A stretch of 64,000 nucleotides of DNA from the NCBI RefSeq assembly GCF_030705605.1, contig NZ_JAPCKK010000030.1, positions 248,001 through 312,000 of the forward strand, in the 5' to 3' direction. The notes under the pieces were generated by a model, which did no database searches, had not been told where the DNA came from, and worked only from the letters and a program-made list of their open reading frames with translations. The position numbers and the translations under genes were made by a program. Numbering within the stretch: the stretch's first letter is position 1; each line of letters begins with the position of its first letter. This document shows positions 1 through 7,512 of the stretch, in pieces. Source of the stretch: Paenibacillus zeirhizosphaerae. Its GTDB lineage: Bacteria; Bacillota; Bacilli; Paenibacillales; Paenibacillaceae.

Positions 1-51
1 TTTCAACAGATGACTGCGGATACCTGGAAGTTCAAACCATGTTTTATCCAT
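1..51 (-). CDS. cydD: Start of CydD-like ABC exporter gene (partial)
   Basis: An ATG whose A is also the last base of the cydB stop codon (TGATG overlap) opens a frame that runs 17 codons to the window edge (MDKTWFELPGIRSHLLK). A gene directly coupled behind cydB in Bacillales is normally cydC or cydD, the heterodimeric thiol/haem ABC exporter needed to assemble cytochrome bd. The fragment is too short for any domain to be visible, so the assignment rests on position and on the tight start-stop overlap. Confidence 0.55.
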   Translation of the reverse strand, partial: MDKTWFELPGIRSHLLK

Positions 52-1064
52 CAGTATTCCAGGTGATCCTTTTCACTTACTCGTTTGTGGAACACAAAAT
101 AGCTCCACGCCTGGTTCATCAATACAAAAGGAAGCAGTATCGAGGCTACAATCGTCATCGCCTTCAGGGTATACGCACCGGAAGATGCATTATATAACGT
201 CAGACTGTAGCTGCTGTCCAGGGAGCTGACCATCAGACGGGGGAACAGGCCGGTGAACAGTGCAGCAAAGGTGAGCAGAATGAGCAAACCTGTCATGACA
301 AACGCCCATCCTTCCTTCTGCCTCCGCAATGCCCAGAACGCGCACAGCAGAGATGCCAACGCAGCGGCCAGCAGCATGGGCAGCCACAGCGGCTGACGTG
401 TATACAGATCCGTTTCGCTGATTGTCCATCCGGCGAGAATAAGAAGCAATATGGCGGTCACTGGCAGTACCCGGGCTGCATAATGGCGTGCACGTGCTCT
501 CAGTTCTCCTGTCGTCCGCAAGGAAATGAAGGTGAAGCCGTGAAGCAAGCACAGACATACAAGCGTTCCGCCTGCCCATACACTATAGCCGTTCACTAGC
601 TCTGACAGTCCTGCCCTCATCTCCATGTCTGCGCCAATCGGCACACCACGCACAAGATTGGCGAATATGATGCCGAACATCAGCGGTGGCACAACACTGC
701 CGAACAAGATCGAAGCGTCCCACACCTTGCGCCATACGTCCCGATCGACTTTACTACGAAACTCAAACGCAACCCCTCTGACAATGAGTGCCAGCAGAAT
801 AACCGTGAAAATCCCATAATACCCGCTGAACATGGTGGCATACCAGTCCGGGAAGGCGGCAAACATCGCCCCAGCCGCCGTGATCAGCCACACCTCGTTG
901 GCATCCCAGAACGGGCCGATCGTGTTGATCAGCACCCTTTTCTCCAGATCACTGCGGGATAATACACCAGTTGCCATACCCACGCCGAAATCGAACCCCT
1001 CCAGAAAGAAAAAACCGGTGAACAATACGGCGATCAGCACAAACCACAGCTCATTCAGCAGCAT
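51..1064 (-). CDS. cydB: Cytochrome bd ubiquinol oxidase subunit II (CydB)
   Basis: A 337-residue polytopic membrane protein and the smaller subunit of the cytochrome bd quinol oxidase, which reduces O2 to water with quinol at high oxygen affinity. The N-terminus (MLLNELWFVLIAVLF) and the GFDFGVG motif are typical of CydB, and several hydrophobic segments follow along the chain. The start is the ATG at 1064 because an AAGGAGGGG box lies just upstream (about 1072-1080); a longer in-frame opening to 1097 has no such support. The gene overlaps the end of cydA by 14 bp and its stop overlaps the next start, as expected for a translationally coupled cydABD operon. Confidence 0.95.
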   Translation of the reverse strand: MLLNELWFVLIAVLFTGFFFLEGFDFGVGMATGVLSRSDLEKRVLINTIGPFWDANEVWLITAAGAMFAAFPDWYATMFSGYYGIFTVILLALIVRGVAFEFRSKVDRDVWRKVWDASILFGSVVPPLMFGIIFANLVRGVPIGADMEMRAGLSELVNGYSVWAGGTLVCLCLLHGFTFISLRTTGELRARARHYAARVLPVTAILLLILAGWTISETDLYTRQPLWLPMLLAAALASLLCAFWALRRQKEGWAFVMTGLLILLTFAALFTGLFPRLMVSSLDSSYSLTLYNASSGAYTLKAMTIVASILLPFVLMNQAWSYFVFHKRVSEKDHLEY

Positions 1065-2460
1065 GATGATCCCCTCCTTCATATGGATATGGATCATGGA
1101 TCGTTACGTCGGGCTTGTAGTGATCATATGGACTTTTGCGTGCTTCCCGTACAAACAGAAACGCCAGGATTCCGAGTAAAATCAGATACAGGGTTGTGAA
1201 GGAAGCGAGCGAAAATAACACCTGATGGGCGCTGACGCTCGCCGATACCGAATCTTTTGTACGCAGCAATCCGAATACGGTCCAGGGCTGCCTGCCTACC
1301 TCGGTCATAATCCATCCGGCTGTGTTGGCGACGAACGGCAGGGCTATGGCGCCCAACATCATGTTCATGTACACCGGATGGGCTTGTTCAAGCTTTTTAC
1401 GAACTGACAGATACAACCCATATAAAGCGAGCAAAATCATTAACGAGCCACAGCCCACCATGATGCGAAAGCTCCAGAAAGTTGTCCGTACAGGGGGGAT
1501 ATAGTTTCCCGGTCCGTAGGTGGCCTCGTATTCGGCCTGCAATTCCTTCATGCCTGGCACGGCTCCCGAAAACTTGTTGTATGACAAATAACTGAGAAGG
1601 TAGGGAATTTTCAACTCAAACGTATTCTCTTGCTTATCGGGATCGATTCCTGCCACGATTGTCCAGGGTGCAGGGTCTTCGCTCGTCTCCCACAGCCCTT
1701 CGCTTGCGGCCATCTTCATCGGCTGCGTCTCCACGAGAAACTGCGCCTGCCCATGGCCGAATGACGCAATCGCTATAGACGATATTGAAGCTACAGCGAT
1801 GCTGAGCGTAAACGATGTTTTGAAAAAAGGTACATCCTTCCTGCGCAGCAGCTTCCACGCACTGATGCCAGCCACCAGAAAGGCTCCGGTTGCGAAGGCC
1901 GCAGAGACCGTGTGCGGAAACTCCCACAGCACCTGCTCATTGGTGATCATGGCCCATATATCGGTCAGCTCCGCCCTGCCGTCCACAATGGAATAGCCCA
2001 CCGGGCGCTGCATGAAGGAATTGGCGGTAAGAATCCAGAAGGCGGACAGCATCGTTCCGATCGATACCAGCCACATGCAGGTTAGATGCACCCCTTTGGA
2101 CAAGCGATCCCAACCAAACACCCACAGCCCAATAAATGTGGACTCCAGGAAAAAGGCAAGCAGAGCTTCAATGGCAAGTGGTGTGCCAAATACATCACCA
2201 ACAAAACGCGAGAAATTCGACCAGTTCATGCCAAACTGGAACTCCTGCAGAATGCCGGTCACGACGCCTACGGCAAAGTTGATCAGCAGAAAGTGTCCCC
2301 AGAACTTAGCCATTTTCTTATAAAGCTCTTTTTTGGTGACTACATACATCGTTTCCATGATCGCGATCAACAGGGACAGACCCATCGATATGGGAACAAA
2401 AACAAAATGCAGAATTGTGGTGGTTGCGAACTGCAAGCGTGCCAATTCAAGCACGTCCAT
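1051..2460 (-). CDS. cydA: Cytochrome bd ubiquinol oxidase subunit I (CydA)
   Basis: About 469 residues, the haem-binding large subunit of cytochrome bd oxidase (haems b558, b595 and d) with the quinol site in the Q loop. The N-terminus (LELARLQFATTTILHFVFVP) carries the conserved His ligand region. Further signatures are the WGHFLLINFAVGVVTG segment, GFGHGQAQ-like text in the Q-loop area and the late VGRQPW motif of CydA. The first codon could be GTG at 2463 or ATG at 2460; a GGGGG box lies 5 or 8 bases upstream respectively, and I chose ATG. It is the first gene of the operon, reading away from a 370-bp control region that holds several TGTGA-N6-TCACA palindromes. Confidence 0.95.
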   Translation of the reverse strand: MDVLELARLQFATTTILHFVFVPISMGLSLLIAIMETMYVVTKKELYKKMAKFWGHFLLINFAVGVVTGILQEFQFGMNWSNFSRFVGDVFGTPLAIEALLAFFLESTFIGLWVFGWDRLSKGVHLTCMWLVSIGTMLSAFWILTANSFMQRPVGYSIVDGRAELTDIWAMITNEQVLWEFPHTVSAAFATGAFLVAGISAWKLLRRKDVPFFKTSFTLSIAVASISSIAIASFGHGQAQFLVETQPMKMAASEGLWETSEDPAPWTIVAGIDPDKQENTFELKIPYLLSYLSYNKFSGAVPGMKELQAEYEATYGPGNYIPPVRTTFWSFRIMVGCGSLMILLALYGLYLSVRKKLEQAHPVYMNMMLGAIALPFVANTAGWIMTEVGRQPWTVFGLLRTKDSVSASVSAHQVLFSLASFTTLYLILLGILAFLFVREARKSPYDHYKPDVTIHDPYPYEGGDHHAAE

Positions 2461-2572
2461 CACGGGTTCCCCCTTTCATTGTGTCAATGTTGGCGGTTAC
2501 GATGTCTCGGTTTATCCGGATAAACGCTGACCCCCAAATTATATGAGATTGCCGAAAATACCACATAGCCCC

Positions 2573-2588
2573 TGTGAGTCATATCACG
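2573..2588. promoter_or_regulatory. Fnr/Rex-like box 1 upstream of cydA
   Basis: TGTGAGTCATATCACG fits TGTGA-N6-TCACA with one mismatch. Its centre is roughly 50 bp upstream of the start site implied by the TATAAT at 2543-2538, a position suited to activation. The half-site pattern is shared by Bacillus Fnr/CRP-family proteins and the NADH sensor Rex, so the owner cannot be told from sequence alone. Confidence 0.45.
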
Positions 2589-2618
2589 TGACAAACTCGC
2601 AGCAAAAAGATGACGAAC

Positions 2619-2636
2619 TTGTGAAAATAGGCACAA
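2619..2636. promoter_or_regulatory. Rex-like box upstream of cydA
   Basis: TTGTGAAAATAGGCACAA matches the Rex consensus TTGTGAA-N4-TTCACAA in the whole left arm and 5 of 7 right-arm bases. Rex represses cyd operons in Bacillus and Staphylococcus when NADH is low, so the site fits the gene it precedes. Confidence 0.5.
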
Positions 2637-2648
2637 ATATGAAATTAA

Positions 2649-2664
2649 TGTGACATATATCACA
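2649..2664. promoter_or_regulatory. Perfect TGTGA-N6-TCACA palindrome upstream of cydA
   Basis: TGTGACATATATCACA is a perfect 16-bp dyad and matches the Fnr/CRP-type and Rex core. It lies between cydA and the divergent epoxide hydrolase and could serve either promoter. Confidence 0.5.
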
Positions 2665-2831
2665 TTGCGCACATTCGCCAAATACCTGCGCTGACTCTAC
2701 TCTTTCATCAGAAAAATCGATATATATTATCGAGTAATTCCGTTTCCTCAATGGGTATAATGTCTGATAGGCTGGATTCAAGCATTCTTAGATAAACAAA
2801 ACTCATCAACTTTTAAAAGGTGGCTAGTGTA

Positions 2832-3992
2832 TTGGTCAAACCATTCCGGATTTCAATTCCTCAACAAGAGGTGGATGATCTTTTTTTAAGACTTAAGCAA
2901 GCTCGTTGGCCGTCTATATTTTGTGAGGAACCATGGGCTCTCGGTACAGATCATTCTTTCATGAAACGATTAATAGATTATTGGGGCTCTGAATATAATT
3001 GGCGTGAACAAGAGAATTGGCTAAATAGTTTCCCACAGTTTATTGAAAACGTGGATGGGATGAACATTCATTTTGTACATGTGCGAGGTGAAGGAGTTTC
3101 TTCGCAGCCTTTGTTGATCACTCATGGCTGGCCGGGATCATTCATGGAAATGCTGAAAATGGTCCCTTATCTGACTACTCCATCGCTTTTTGGCGGAAAC
3201 GCTAAAGATGCCTTTGATGTTATCATCCCCTCTATTCCGGGTTTCGCATTTTCGGATAAACCAACTCGGCCAGGTGTGGGATCAAGACACGTTGCGGGGC
3301 TATGGGCAAAGCTAATGGAGCGTTTAGGTTACGAAAGATTTTTTGTCCAGGGGGGTGACATTGGGGCAGGGATTTCTACATGGTTGTCGCTCATGCACCC
3401 GAATCGGGTCATGGGACTTCATCTCAACTTTATTCCTGGAAGCTACAAGCCACCACTCAGCCAGGAAACGCCTCCCATCCGTGATGAGGAGCAAAATTTC
3501 CTGAACAAAGTAACGGACTGGATGGAGCGTGAAGGCGCTTATGGGGCCGTCCATAAAACGAAGCCCGAAACCATTGCTTTTGCACTTAGCGATTCCCCAA
3601 TCGGTCTTGCGAGCTGGATTGTTGAGAAATTCCAGGCTTGGAGTGACTGTAACGGGAACATTGAAGCGTCTTTTTCACTCGACGAACTTCTTACAAATAT
3701 ATCAATTTACTGGTTTACGAATACGATCGCTTCTTCGATCCGAATCTATGCTGAAGGCCCCAAAGTGCCGCTAAGCTTCTCTAAGGAGCAACAGGTGATT
3801 GTCAAAACAGGCATCTCCATCTTTCCTAAAGAGCTGCCCATGCCTCCCCGTAGCTGGGTAGAACGAGGGTATAATGTTACTTATTGGGAGCATGTGAATA
3901 AAGGCGGCCATTTCGCTGCCATGGAGAATCCTAAATTATTTGCCGAGCAGCTTCATCTTTTTTTTCATTCAGTGAATGCTCCCAGCGTCTGA
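2832..3992 (+). CDS. Epoxide hydrolase (EHN-type alpha/beta hydrolase)
   Basis: A 386-residue protein with the EH N-terminal domain followed by an alpha/beta-hydrolase core, the microsomal/juvenile-hormone epoxide hydrolase type that opens epoxides to diols. Visible signatures are PFRISIP at the start, the oxyanion motif HGWPGS near residue 98, the nucleophile Asp in GGDIGAG near residue 176, and the catalytic His in NKGGHFAAMENP near the end. The lid tyrosines are probably in the YWFTNTIASSIRIY region. I chose the TTG at 2832 because AAAGGTGG ends 9 bases upstream; a GTG at 2820 lies inside that box. The last codons and the stop fall inside a hairpin that also looks like the right end of the tnpB element, so the native C-terminus may have been altered by the insertion. 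Confidence 0.85.
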   Translation: MVKPFRISIPQQEVDDLFLRLKQARWPSIFCEEPWALGTDHSFMKRLIDYWGSEYNWREQENWLNSFPQFIENVDGMNIHFVHVRGEGVSSQPLLITHGWPGSFMEMLKMVPYLTTPSLFGGNAKDAFDVIIPSIPGFAFSDKPTRPGVGSRHVAGLWAKLMERLGYERFFVQGGDIGAGISTWLSLMHPNRVMGLHLNFIPGSYKPPLSQETPPIRDEEQNFLNKVTDWMEREGAYGAVHKTKPETIAFALSDSPIGLASWIVEKFQAWSDCNGNIEASFSLDELLTNISIYWFTNTIASSIRIYAEGPKVPLSFSKEQQVIVKTGISIFPKELPMPPRSWVERGYNVTYWEHVNKGGHFAAMENPKLFAEQLHLFFHSVNAPSV

Positions 3993-4004
3993 AGAGGCGG
4001 GGGC
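3978..4004. repeat. Imperfect hairpin at the right end of the tnpB element
   Basis: GCTCCC and GC pair with GC and GGGGGC, with a bulged A at 3984 and a TGAA loop. Such imperfect subterminal hairpins mark the right end of IS200/IS605-family elements on the side downstream of tnpB. It contains the epoxide hydrolase stop codon (3990-3992). It could equally be a transcription terminator, but the bases after it are not a clean T run. Confidence 0.5.
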
Positions 4005-4180
4005 TTCTTGTTTCGACGATCGCTGCCTTTCTGTAGGAAAGGTCTGACTGGATCTCCACAAGCGTTCGATGCGGCACACGCATCCCGTTCGGGGCAAACC
4101 CTCCCTACGGTATTCAGTCCATCACGCTACGATGCTCAAAGCTCGCTGCAAAATGACCTGGGCCGAAACGATGTCTCGAT
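4005..4180 (-). ncRNA. Candidate omegaRNA (reRNA) scaffold of TnpB
   Basis: TnpB nucleases use a guide RNA transcribed from the 3' end of tnpB through the right end of the element. Downstream of the tnpB stop there are two clean stem-loops, GATGCG/CGCATC (4068-4084) and CCTTTC/GAAAGG (4026-4042). The element-end hairpin at 3978-4004 follows. The limits are estimates, since the RNA normally begins inside tnpB. A native guide would be read from the bases just beyond the element end, that is, from the 3' end of the epoxide hydrolase gene. Confidence 0.4.
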
Positions 4181-5210
4181 CCTGCACTAGTCCGCATGCT
4201 TTGCATTCATGAAGCCGGATCGCCAACGTTTTTGGAACATCCGCACCGCAGATGCAGGTTTGCGATGTGCCGTGGGCGGGCACTTCTACGAGTCGCTTCC
4301 CCTGTCTTGCCGCTTTATACGACAGATACGTGATGAACCTTCGCCATCCGGCATCCGAGATGCTTTTGGACAGCCGACGGTTGCGGATCATGTTCTTCAC
4401 TTTCAACTGCTCTACCGCAATTAGGTCATGTCTCTGAACGATGCGGTGCGATTGCTTGTGCAAGAAATCTTTCCGCTGACGCGCCACTTTCTGGTGGATG
4501 TTCGCGACCTTCTGTTTGGCCTTCTGCCGGTTGCGGGAACCGCGCGCTTTCCGGGACAACCGCTGCTGGGCGCGTCTGAGCCGCTTCTCTGCTCTTCGCA
4601 GATGCCGTGGGTTGTCCACCTTCGTCTCATCGGACAGCGCCGCAAATGTGCGCAGCCCGACGTCGATGCCCACGGCTGTTTCCGCCGTCTGGCCTGCTTC
4701 CGCTGCCTCTATGTTTACGCCGATCCCCGCCATCCACCCGTCTGCATGCCGTTTCACGTTGATTTGGGTCACATTCGCTCGGTCGAACGGACGATGTGTA
4801 CGCATGCGGACAAAGCCGATTTTGGATAGATAGACGTACCCATCCCGGGCGAAAGTCTTGTCTACCGCACCAGGCTGAGGGTATGTAAAGGAGAGGTATC
4901 GGTCGGCCGACTTATAATGGGGAAAACCCGCCTCGCTGCGAAAGAACCGCTGATAGGCATCATCCAAACGCCGCAGGCAATCTTGTAGCACTTGCGAATG
5001 AACTTTTTTATATTCGGGAAATTCCTTCTTGAAGGCGGGCAATTCATTTTGCTGCATGGCATAGGTGACGGTTCTGCCCTCTTGGTTGTAGACGGTATCC
5101 CGTTGCTCCTTCGCCCGATTGTACAGCTTCCGGCACAAGTTCAACGTTCGAATCATGAGTTCTTCCTGCTCGGGGGTCGGGTAGAGGCGAAATTGGTACG
5201 TGATTTGCAC
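4122..5210 (-). CDS. tnpB: TnpB RNA-guided nuclease (IS605/IS1341 type)
   Basis: A 362-residue TnpB, the ancestor-type relative of Cas12: an RNA-guided DNA nuclease encoded by IS200/IS605 elements. The N-terminus (MQITYQFRLYPTPEQEELM) is the conserved helix-turn-helix entry of the family. The RuvC residues are present: Asp183 in GIDVG, Glu267 in IAVEQLK, and Asp344/Asp346 in QDRDI. A zinc finger is formed by Cys319, Cys321, Cys336 and Cys339. The RuvC-III motif reads DRDIVSA where many members have DRDxNAA. The start is a GTG at 5210. The length is slightly below the usual 370-400, but no catalytic element is missing, so the protein is probably active. No tnpA lies nearby. Confidence 0.9.
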   Translation of the reverse strand: MQITYQFRLYPTPEQEELMIRTLNLCRKLYNRAKEQRDTVYNQEGRTVTYAMQQNELPAFKKEFPEYKKVHSQVLQDCLRRLDDAYQRFFRSEAGFPHYKSADRYLSFTYPQPGAVDKTFARDGYVYLSKIGFVRMRTHRPFDRANVTQINVKRHADGWMAGIGVNIEAAEAGQTAETAVGIDVGLRTFAALSDETKVDNPRHLRRAEKRLRRAQQRLSRKARGSRNRQKAKQKVANIHQKVARQRKDFLHKQSHRIVQRHDLIAVEQLKVKNMIRNRRLSKSISDAGWRRFITYLSYKAARQGKRLVEVPAHGTSQTCICGADVPKTLAIRLHECKACGLVQDRDIVSAQVILQRALSIVA

Positions 5211-5305
5211 GAAGGGTCACCGCCTTAATAGGAACATATATTCCCATTATATCACACAAACATTCGACTAGGAAAGTGCCCGCCTTATACAATAGACCCG
5301 TGCAT

Positions 5306-5320
5306 TTAGGCTTCGCCTAA
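5306..5320. repeat. Left-end hairpin of the tnpB element
   Basis: TTAGGC-TTC-GCCTAA is a perfect 6-bp stem upstream of tnpB, in the position of the left-end subterminal hairpin of IS200/IS605 elements. Confidence 0.4.
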
Positions 5321-5389
5321 CCGAGATTCATCCCCTGCTCAAAGTTTTGTGAGCGCTGCTTCCTGAATAAACTTCGAACAAAACTCGCT

Positions 5390-5480
5390 TCGGAAGCATT
5401 GGCTCAGAGGAAGGGGACTTCTCCCGGAAGGATGTTAAAATGAATGAATCCCGGTCCTTGAGTGTGAGCTTTACTCGTCG
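5390..5480 (+). mobile_element. Possible orphan right end of another tnpB element
   Basis: On the plus strand, a GGGGACTTCTCCC stem-loop (near 5417) is followed by GAATGAATCCCGG and a weak stem. This layout recalls the 3' omegaRNA and right end of IS1341-type elements (a GGGGACTTxxCCC stem, then GAATCCC). No tnpB remains on this strand. The call rests on pattern memory alone. Confidence 0.25.
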
Positions 5481-5501
5481 GCTGTAAGTTTATATGAACA
5501 T

Positions 5502-5532
5502 AAAAATGGCTGTCGAGACTTTCTCGACAGCC
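5502..5532 (-). terminator. Rho-independent terminator of the SDR gene
   Basis: An 11-bp perfect stem (GGCTGTCGAGA / TCTCGACAGCC, loop of 3) at 5508-5532 is followed on the minus strand by ATTTTTA. A second small hairpin with a plus-strand T run (5534-5555) lies beside it. Confidence 0.8.
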
Positions 5533-5573
5533 TAAGCCCTTATCTGGGGCTTTTTACGAACTTACCACAATAT

Positions 5574-6311
5574 TCAGTTGAAGCCGCCATTTACACGAAT
5601 CGTTTGTCCTGTTATCCAACGCGCTTTGTCGCTAACAAGCAACTCGATTGCATTCGCAATGTCCTCCACTTCGCCAAGCCGTCCGAACGCGTTCATGCGG
5701 CGGAACGAATCAACCAGCTCCGGCGATTTGCCGTTCAGGAACATCTCGGTTGCCACTTGTCCGGGCGCAATGCAATTGATGATGATGTCCTTGGGACCGA
5801 ATTCTTTGGCCAATTGACGTGTCAACTGCTCGACCGCACCCTTCGTTGCGGCATATACGCTGTATGTCGGGAGCATCGCGCCCGAGACGGACGTCGAGAA
5901 GTTAACGATGGTTCCGCCTTGCGCCATATGCTTCATCGCTTGTTGGCAAGCGAAATAAGTGCCTTTCACGTTGAGCGCGAAATGCCGGTCGAATATCTCC
6001 TCCGTCACGTCCGCGAGCGCATTGTTTTCCATGATGCCAGCATTATTGAGCAAAATGTCCACACGCCCGAATCGCTCAAGCGTCTCCGAGAACAACGCTT
6101 CGACTTCGCTCACCTTACCCACGTCGGCTTGGATTGCCGCCGCTTGGCCACCGGATTGCTCAATCAGCTTTACGACCTCATCCGCTTTCCCCTGGCTTGA
6201 GGAATAATTGACAACCACCTTCGCGCCAGATTGCGCCAATTGAATGGCTATTTGCCGTCCGATCCCACGCGAAGCCCCGGTGACAATCGCAACTTTTCCA
6301 TGCAAATTCAT
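5574..6311 (-). CDS. SDR-family NAD(P)-dependent oxidoreductase
   Basis: A 245-residue classical short-chain dehydrogenase/reductase, FabG-like in sequence and length. The cofactor motif TGASRGIG is at residues 11-18, NNAG near residue 88, the catalytic Ser in FSTSVSG, and the YxxxK pair in YAATK near residues 153-157. The ending (WITGQTIRVNGGF) is characteristic of the family. A GAGGAG box precedes the ATG. It is divergent from an AraC-type regulator gene 250 bp away, which may control it. The substrate cannot be read from sequence. Confidence 0.88.
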   Translation of the reverse strand: MNLHGKVAIVTGASRGIGRQIAIQLAQSGAKVVVNYSSSQGKADEVVKLIEQSGGQAAAIQADVGKVSEVEALFSETLERFGRVDILLNNAGIMENNALADVTEEIFDRHFALNVKGTYFACQQAMKHMAQGGTIVNFSTSVSGAMLPTYSVYAATKGAVEQLTRQLAKEFGPKDIIINCIAPGQVATEMFLNGKSPELVDSFRRMNAFGRLGEVEDIANAIELLVSDKARWITGQTIRVNGGFN

Positions 6312-6362
6312 ATCGTTCTCTCCTCTATGTTGATTTTGGCCTGAAAGATGACCAGCAAATTC

Positions 6363-6368
6363 ATTATA
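6363..6368 (-). promoter_or_regulatory. Candidate -10 box of the SDR gene
   Basis: TATAAT on the minus strand, about 55 bp upstream of the SDR start. No good -35 box is seen 17 bp further up, which would suit activator dependence. Confidence 0.35.
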
Positions 6369-6411
6369 GAGAATGTTAGTATTAACCCGTTAGATCATAT
6401 CTATTCAATTC

Positions 6412-6440
6412 TTGCCTGATTCTCTTCGTTTCGCTATTAT
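6412..6440 (+). promoter_or_regulatory. Candidate promoter of the AraC-family regulator
   Basis: TTGCCT (6412-6417), a 17-bp spacer and TATTAT (6435-6440) precede the regulator gene, with a leader of about 120 bp. Confidence 0.45.
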
Positions 6441-6563
6441 AAGAAAAACATCTATCGACGTATCTTCAAAGAAGACAGATCGCTTTTAGCAGAAGTTTTT
6501 CTTGCGATATCAAGAAGCTGAGCCTGAGAAGTTTACTACAATTTTTCTGGAGGAATCTATAGC

Positions 6564-7499
6564 ATGGACGCACCCAATGAATCACTGCGTATCGAGAACG
6601 CCTTGCAACAATTGGCGCGCTTGATACGTCGTCACGCCGTCCCATCGGGCGGTATGCATCAGACGGCCGTACCTTCTTTGATGGTAATGCATGCCACACA
6701 TTTGTCAGAACCGCTGGAATCTGTATATAAGCCTTCTATTTGCGTTGTGGTACAGGGAGCGAAAACAGCCATGTTGGCCAACGAAATCTACCGCTACGAT
6801 CCTTCGTCTTATCTGGTCACTTCGGTAGAACTGCCAATTATCGGCAGAATTATCGAAGCCTCGCCCGAGATTCCGTATTTATGCTTGAAGCTGAGTTTCG
6901 ACACCGACGCTATTCTGGACATCGTGAAAGAGGCAGATCTCCCGGCCCTCAATTCCGCAGAAGTGCGTGGTATAACCGTGAAGCGAACGTCTTCCGCATT
7001 ACTCGAAGCCCTTATACGAATCATGGAGCTGCTCGACGCGCCTAAAGACATTCCGGTCCTTGCACCGCTCATGGTCCGTGAAATTCTGTATCGGGTGCTT
7101 CAAGGCGAACAAGGCGCGCTACTCCAACAATTTGCGATCATCGGCAGCCATGCATATAATATCGCACAAGCCATCCGTGTAATTAATCGGCAATACAACC
7201 GTCCGCTTGTGATCGAGCAGCTTGCAAAGTCCGTAAACATGAGCACTTCGGCGTTTCATAAACATTTCAAACGCGCCACGGCGATGAGTCCCTTGCAATA
7301 TCAGAAAACGGTACGTTTGCAAGAAGCCCGGCGCTTAATGCTGACGGAGAACGTGCAAGCCTCCGCTGCAAGCTTTCATGTAGGCTACGAGAGCCCATCC
7401 CAGTTCAGCCGGGAATATGCCCGTATGTACGGACGGCCACCACTGGTGGATGTTCAAGAGCTTCGCGGTTCGATAGGAGACTCCCATGTGCTTGGTTGA
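6564..7499 (+). CDS. AraC-family transcriptional regulator (AraC_N type)
   Basis: A 311-residue regulator. Residues about 25-190 resemble the AraC_N cupin-like domain (text such as YKPSICVVVQGAK and SSYLVTSVELP). Residues about 200-300 form the double helix-turn-helix, including LAKSVNMSTSAFHKHFKRATAMSP in outline and the second motif YESPSQFSREYARMYG. A GGAGG box precedes the ATG. The gene is divergent from the SDR at 5574-6311 and convergent with the dehydrogenase at 7513-8544; regulators of this type often control adjacent oxidoreductases. The effector is unknown. Confidence 0.85.
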   Translation: MDAPNESLRIENALQQLARLIRRHAVPSGGMHQTAVPSLMVMHATHLSEPLESVYKPSICVVVQGAKTAMLANEIYRYDPSSYLVTSVELPIIGRIIEASPEIPYLCLKLSFDTDAILDIVKEADLPALNSAEVRGITVKRTSSALLEALIRIMELLDAPKDIPVLAPLMVREILYRVLQGEQGALLQQFAIIGSHAYNIAQAIRVINRQYNRPLVIEQLAKSVNMSTSAFHKHFKRATAMSPLQYQKTVRLQEARRLMLTENVQASAASFHVGYESPSQFSREYARMYGRPPLVDVQELRGSIGDSHVLG

Positions 7500-7512
7500 A
7501 GCCTTTCTTAAA

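Larger units (their letters stand above)
2461..2831. other. Intergenic control region between cydA and the epoxide hydrolase
   Basis: About 370 bp without a gene, between divergent transcription units. It holds a candidate minus-strand -10 box for cydA (TATAAT, 2543-2538; no convincing -35 at 17 bp, as expected for an activated promoter) and three dyad sites listed separately. Near its right end lies the ribosome binding site of the epoxide hydrolase (AAAGGTGG, about 2815-2822). No coding signal was recognised. Confidence 0.6.
3978..5320 (-). mobile_element. IS605-family (IS1341-type) tnpB-only element
   Basis: A tnpB gene on the minus strand lies between a downstream hairpin (3978-4004) and an upstream hairpin (5306-5320), with no tnpA transposase in between. 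IS200/IS605 elements have subterminal hairpins and no terminal inverted repeats or target duplications, so the exact ends cannot be fixed here; the limits given are those of the hairpins. Such an element could move only if a TnpA acts in trans. Confidence 0.55.
5211..5573. other. Gap with tnpB upstream end, possible second element remnant and terminators
   Basis: About 360 bp with no recognisable gene. From left to right it holds the tnpB leader with a TATAAT box on the minus strand (about 5253-5258), the left-end hairpin (5306-5320), a stretch at about 5390-5480 that resembles a plus-strand tnpB right end, and terminator hairpins at 5508-5532 and 5534-5555. Confidence 0.5.

Noticed and set aside
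3978-4004. Plain rho-independent terminator of the epoxide hydrolase
   Set aside because: Not excluded, but the stop codon lies in the loop, the following bases are not a T run, and the bulged stem suits an element end better.
4428-4829. Plus-strand open frames opposite tnpB
   Set aside because: They lie wholly inside tnpB, have no recognisable content and no start signals.
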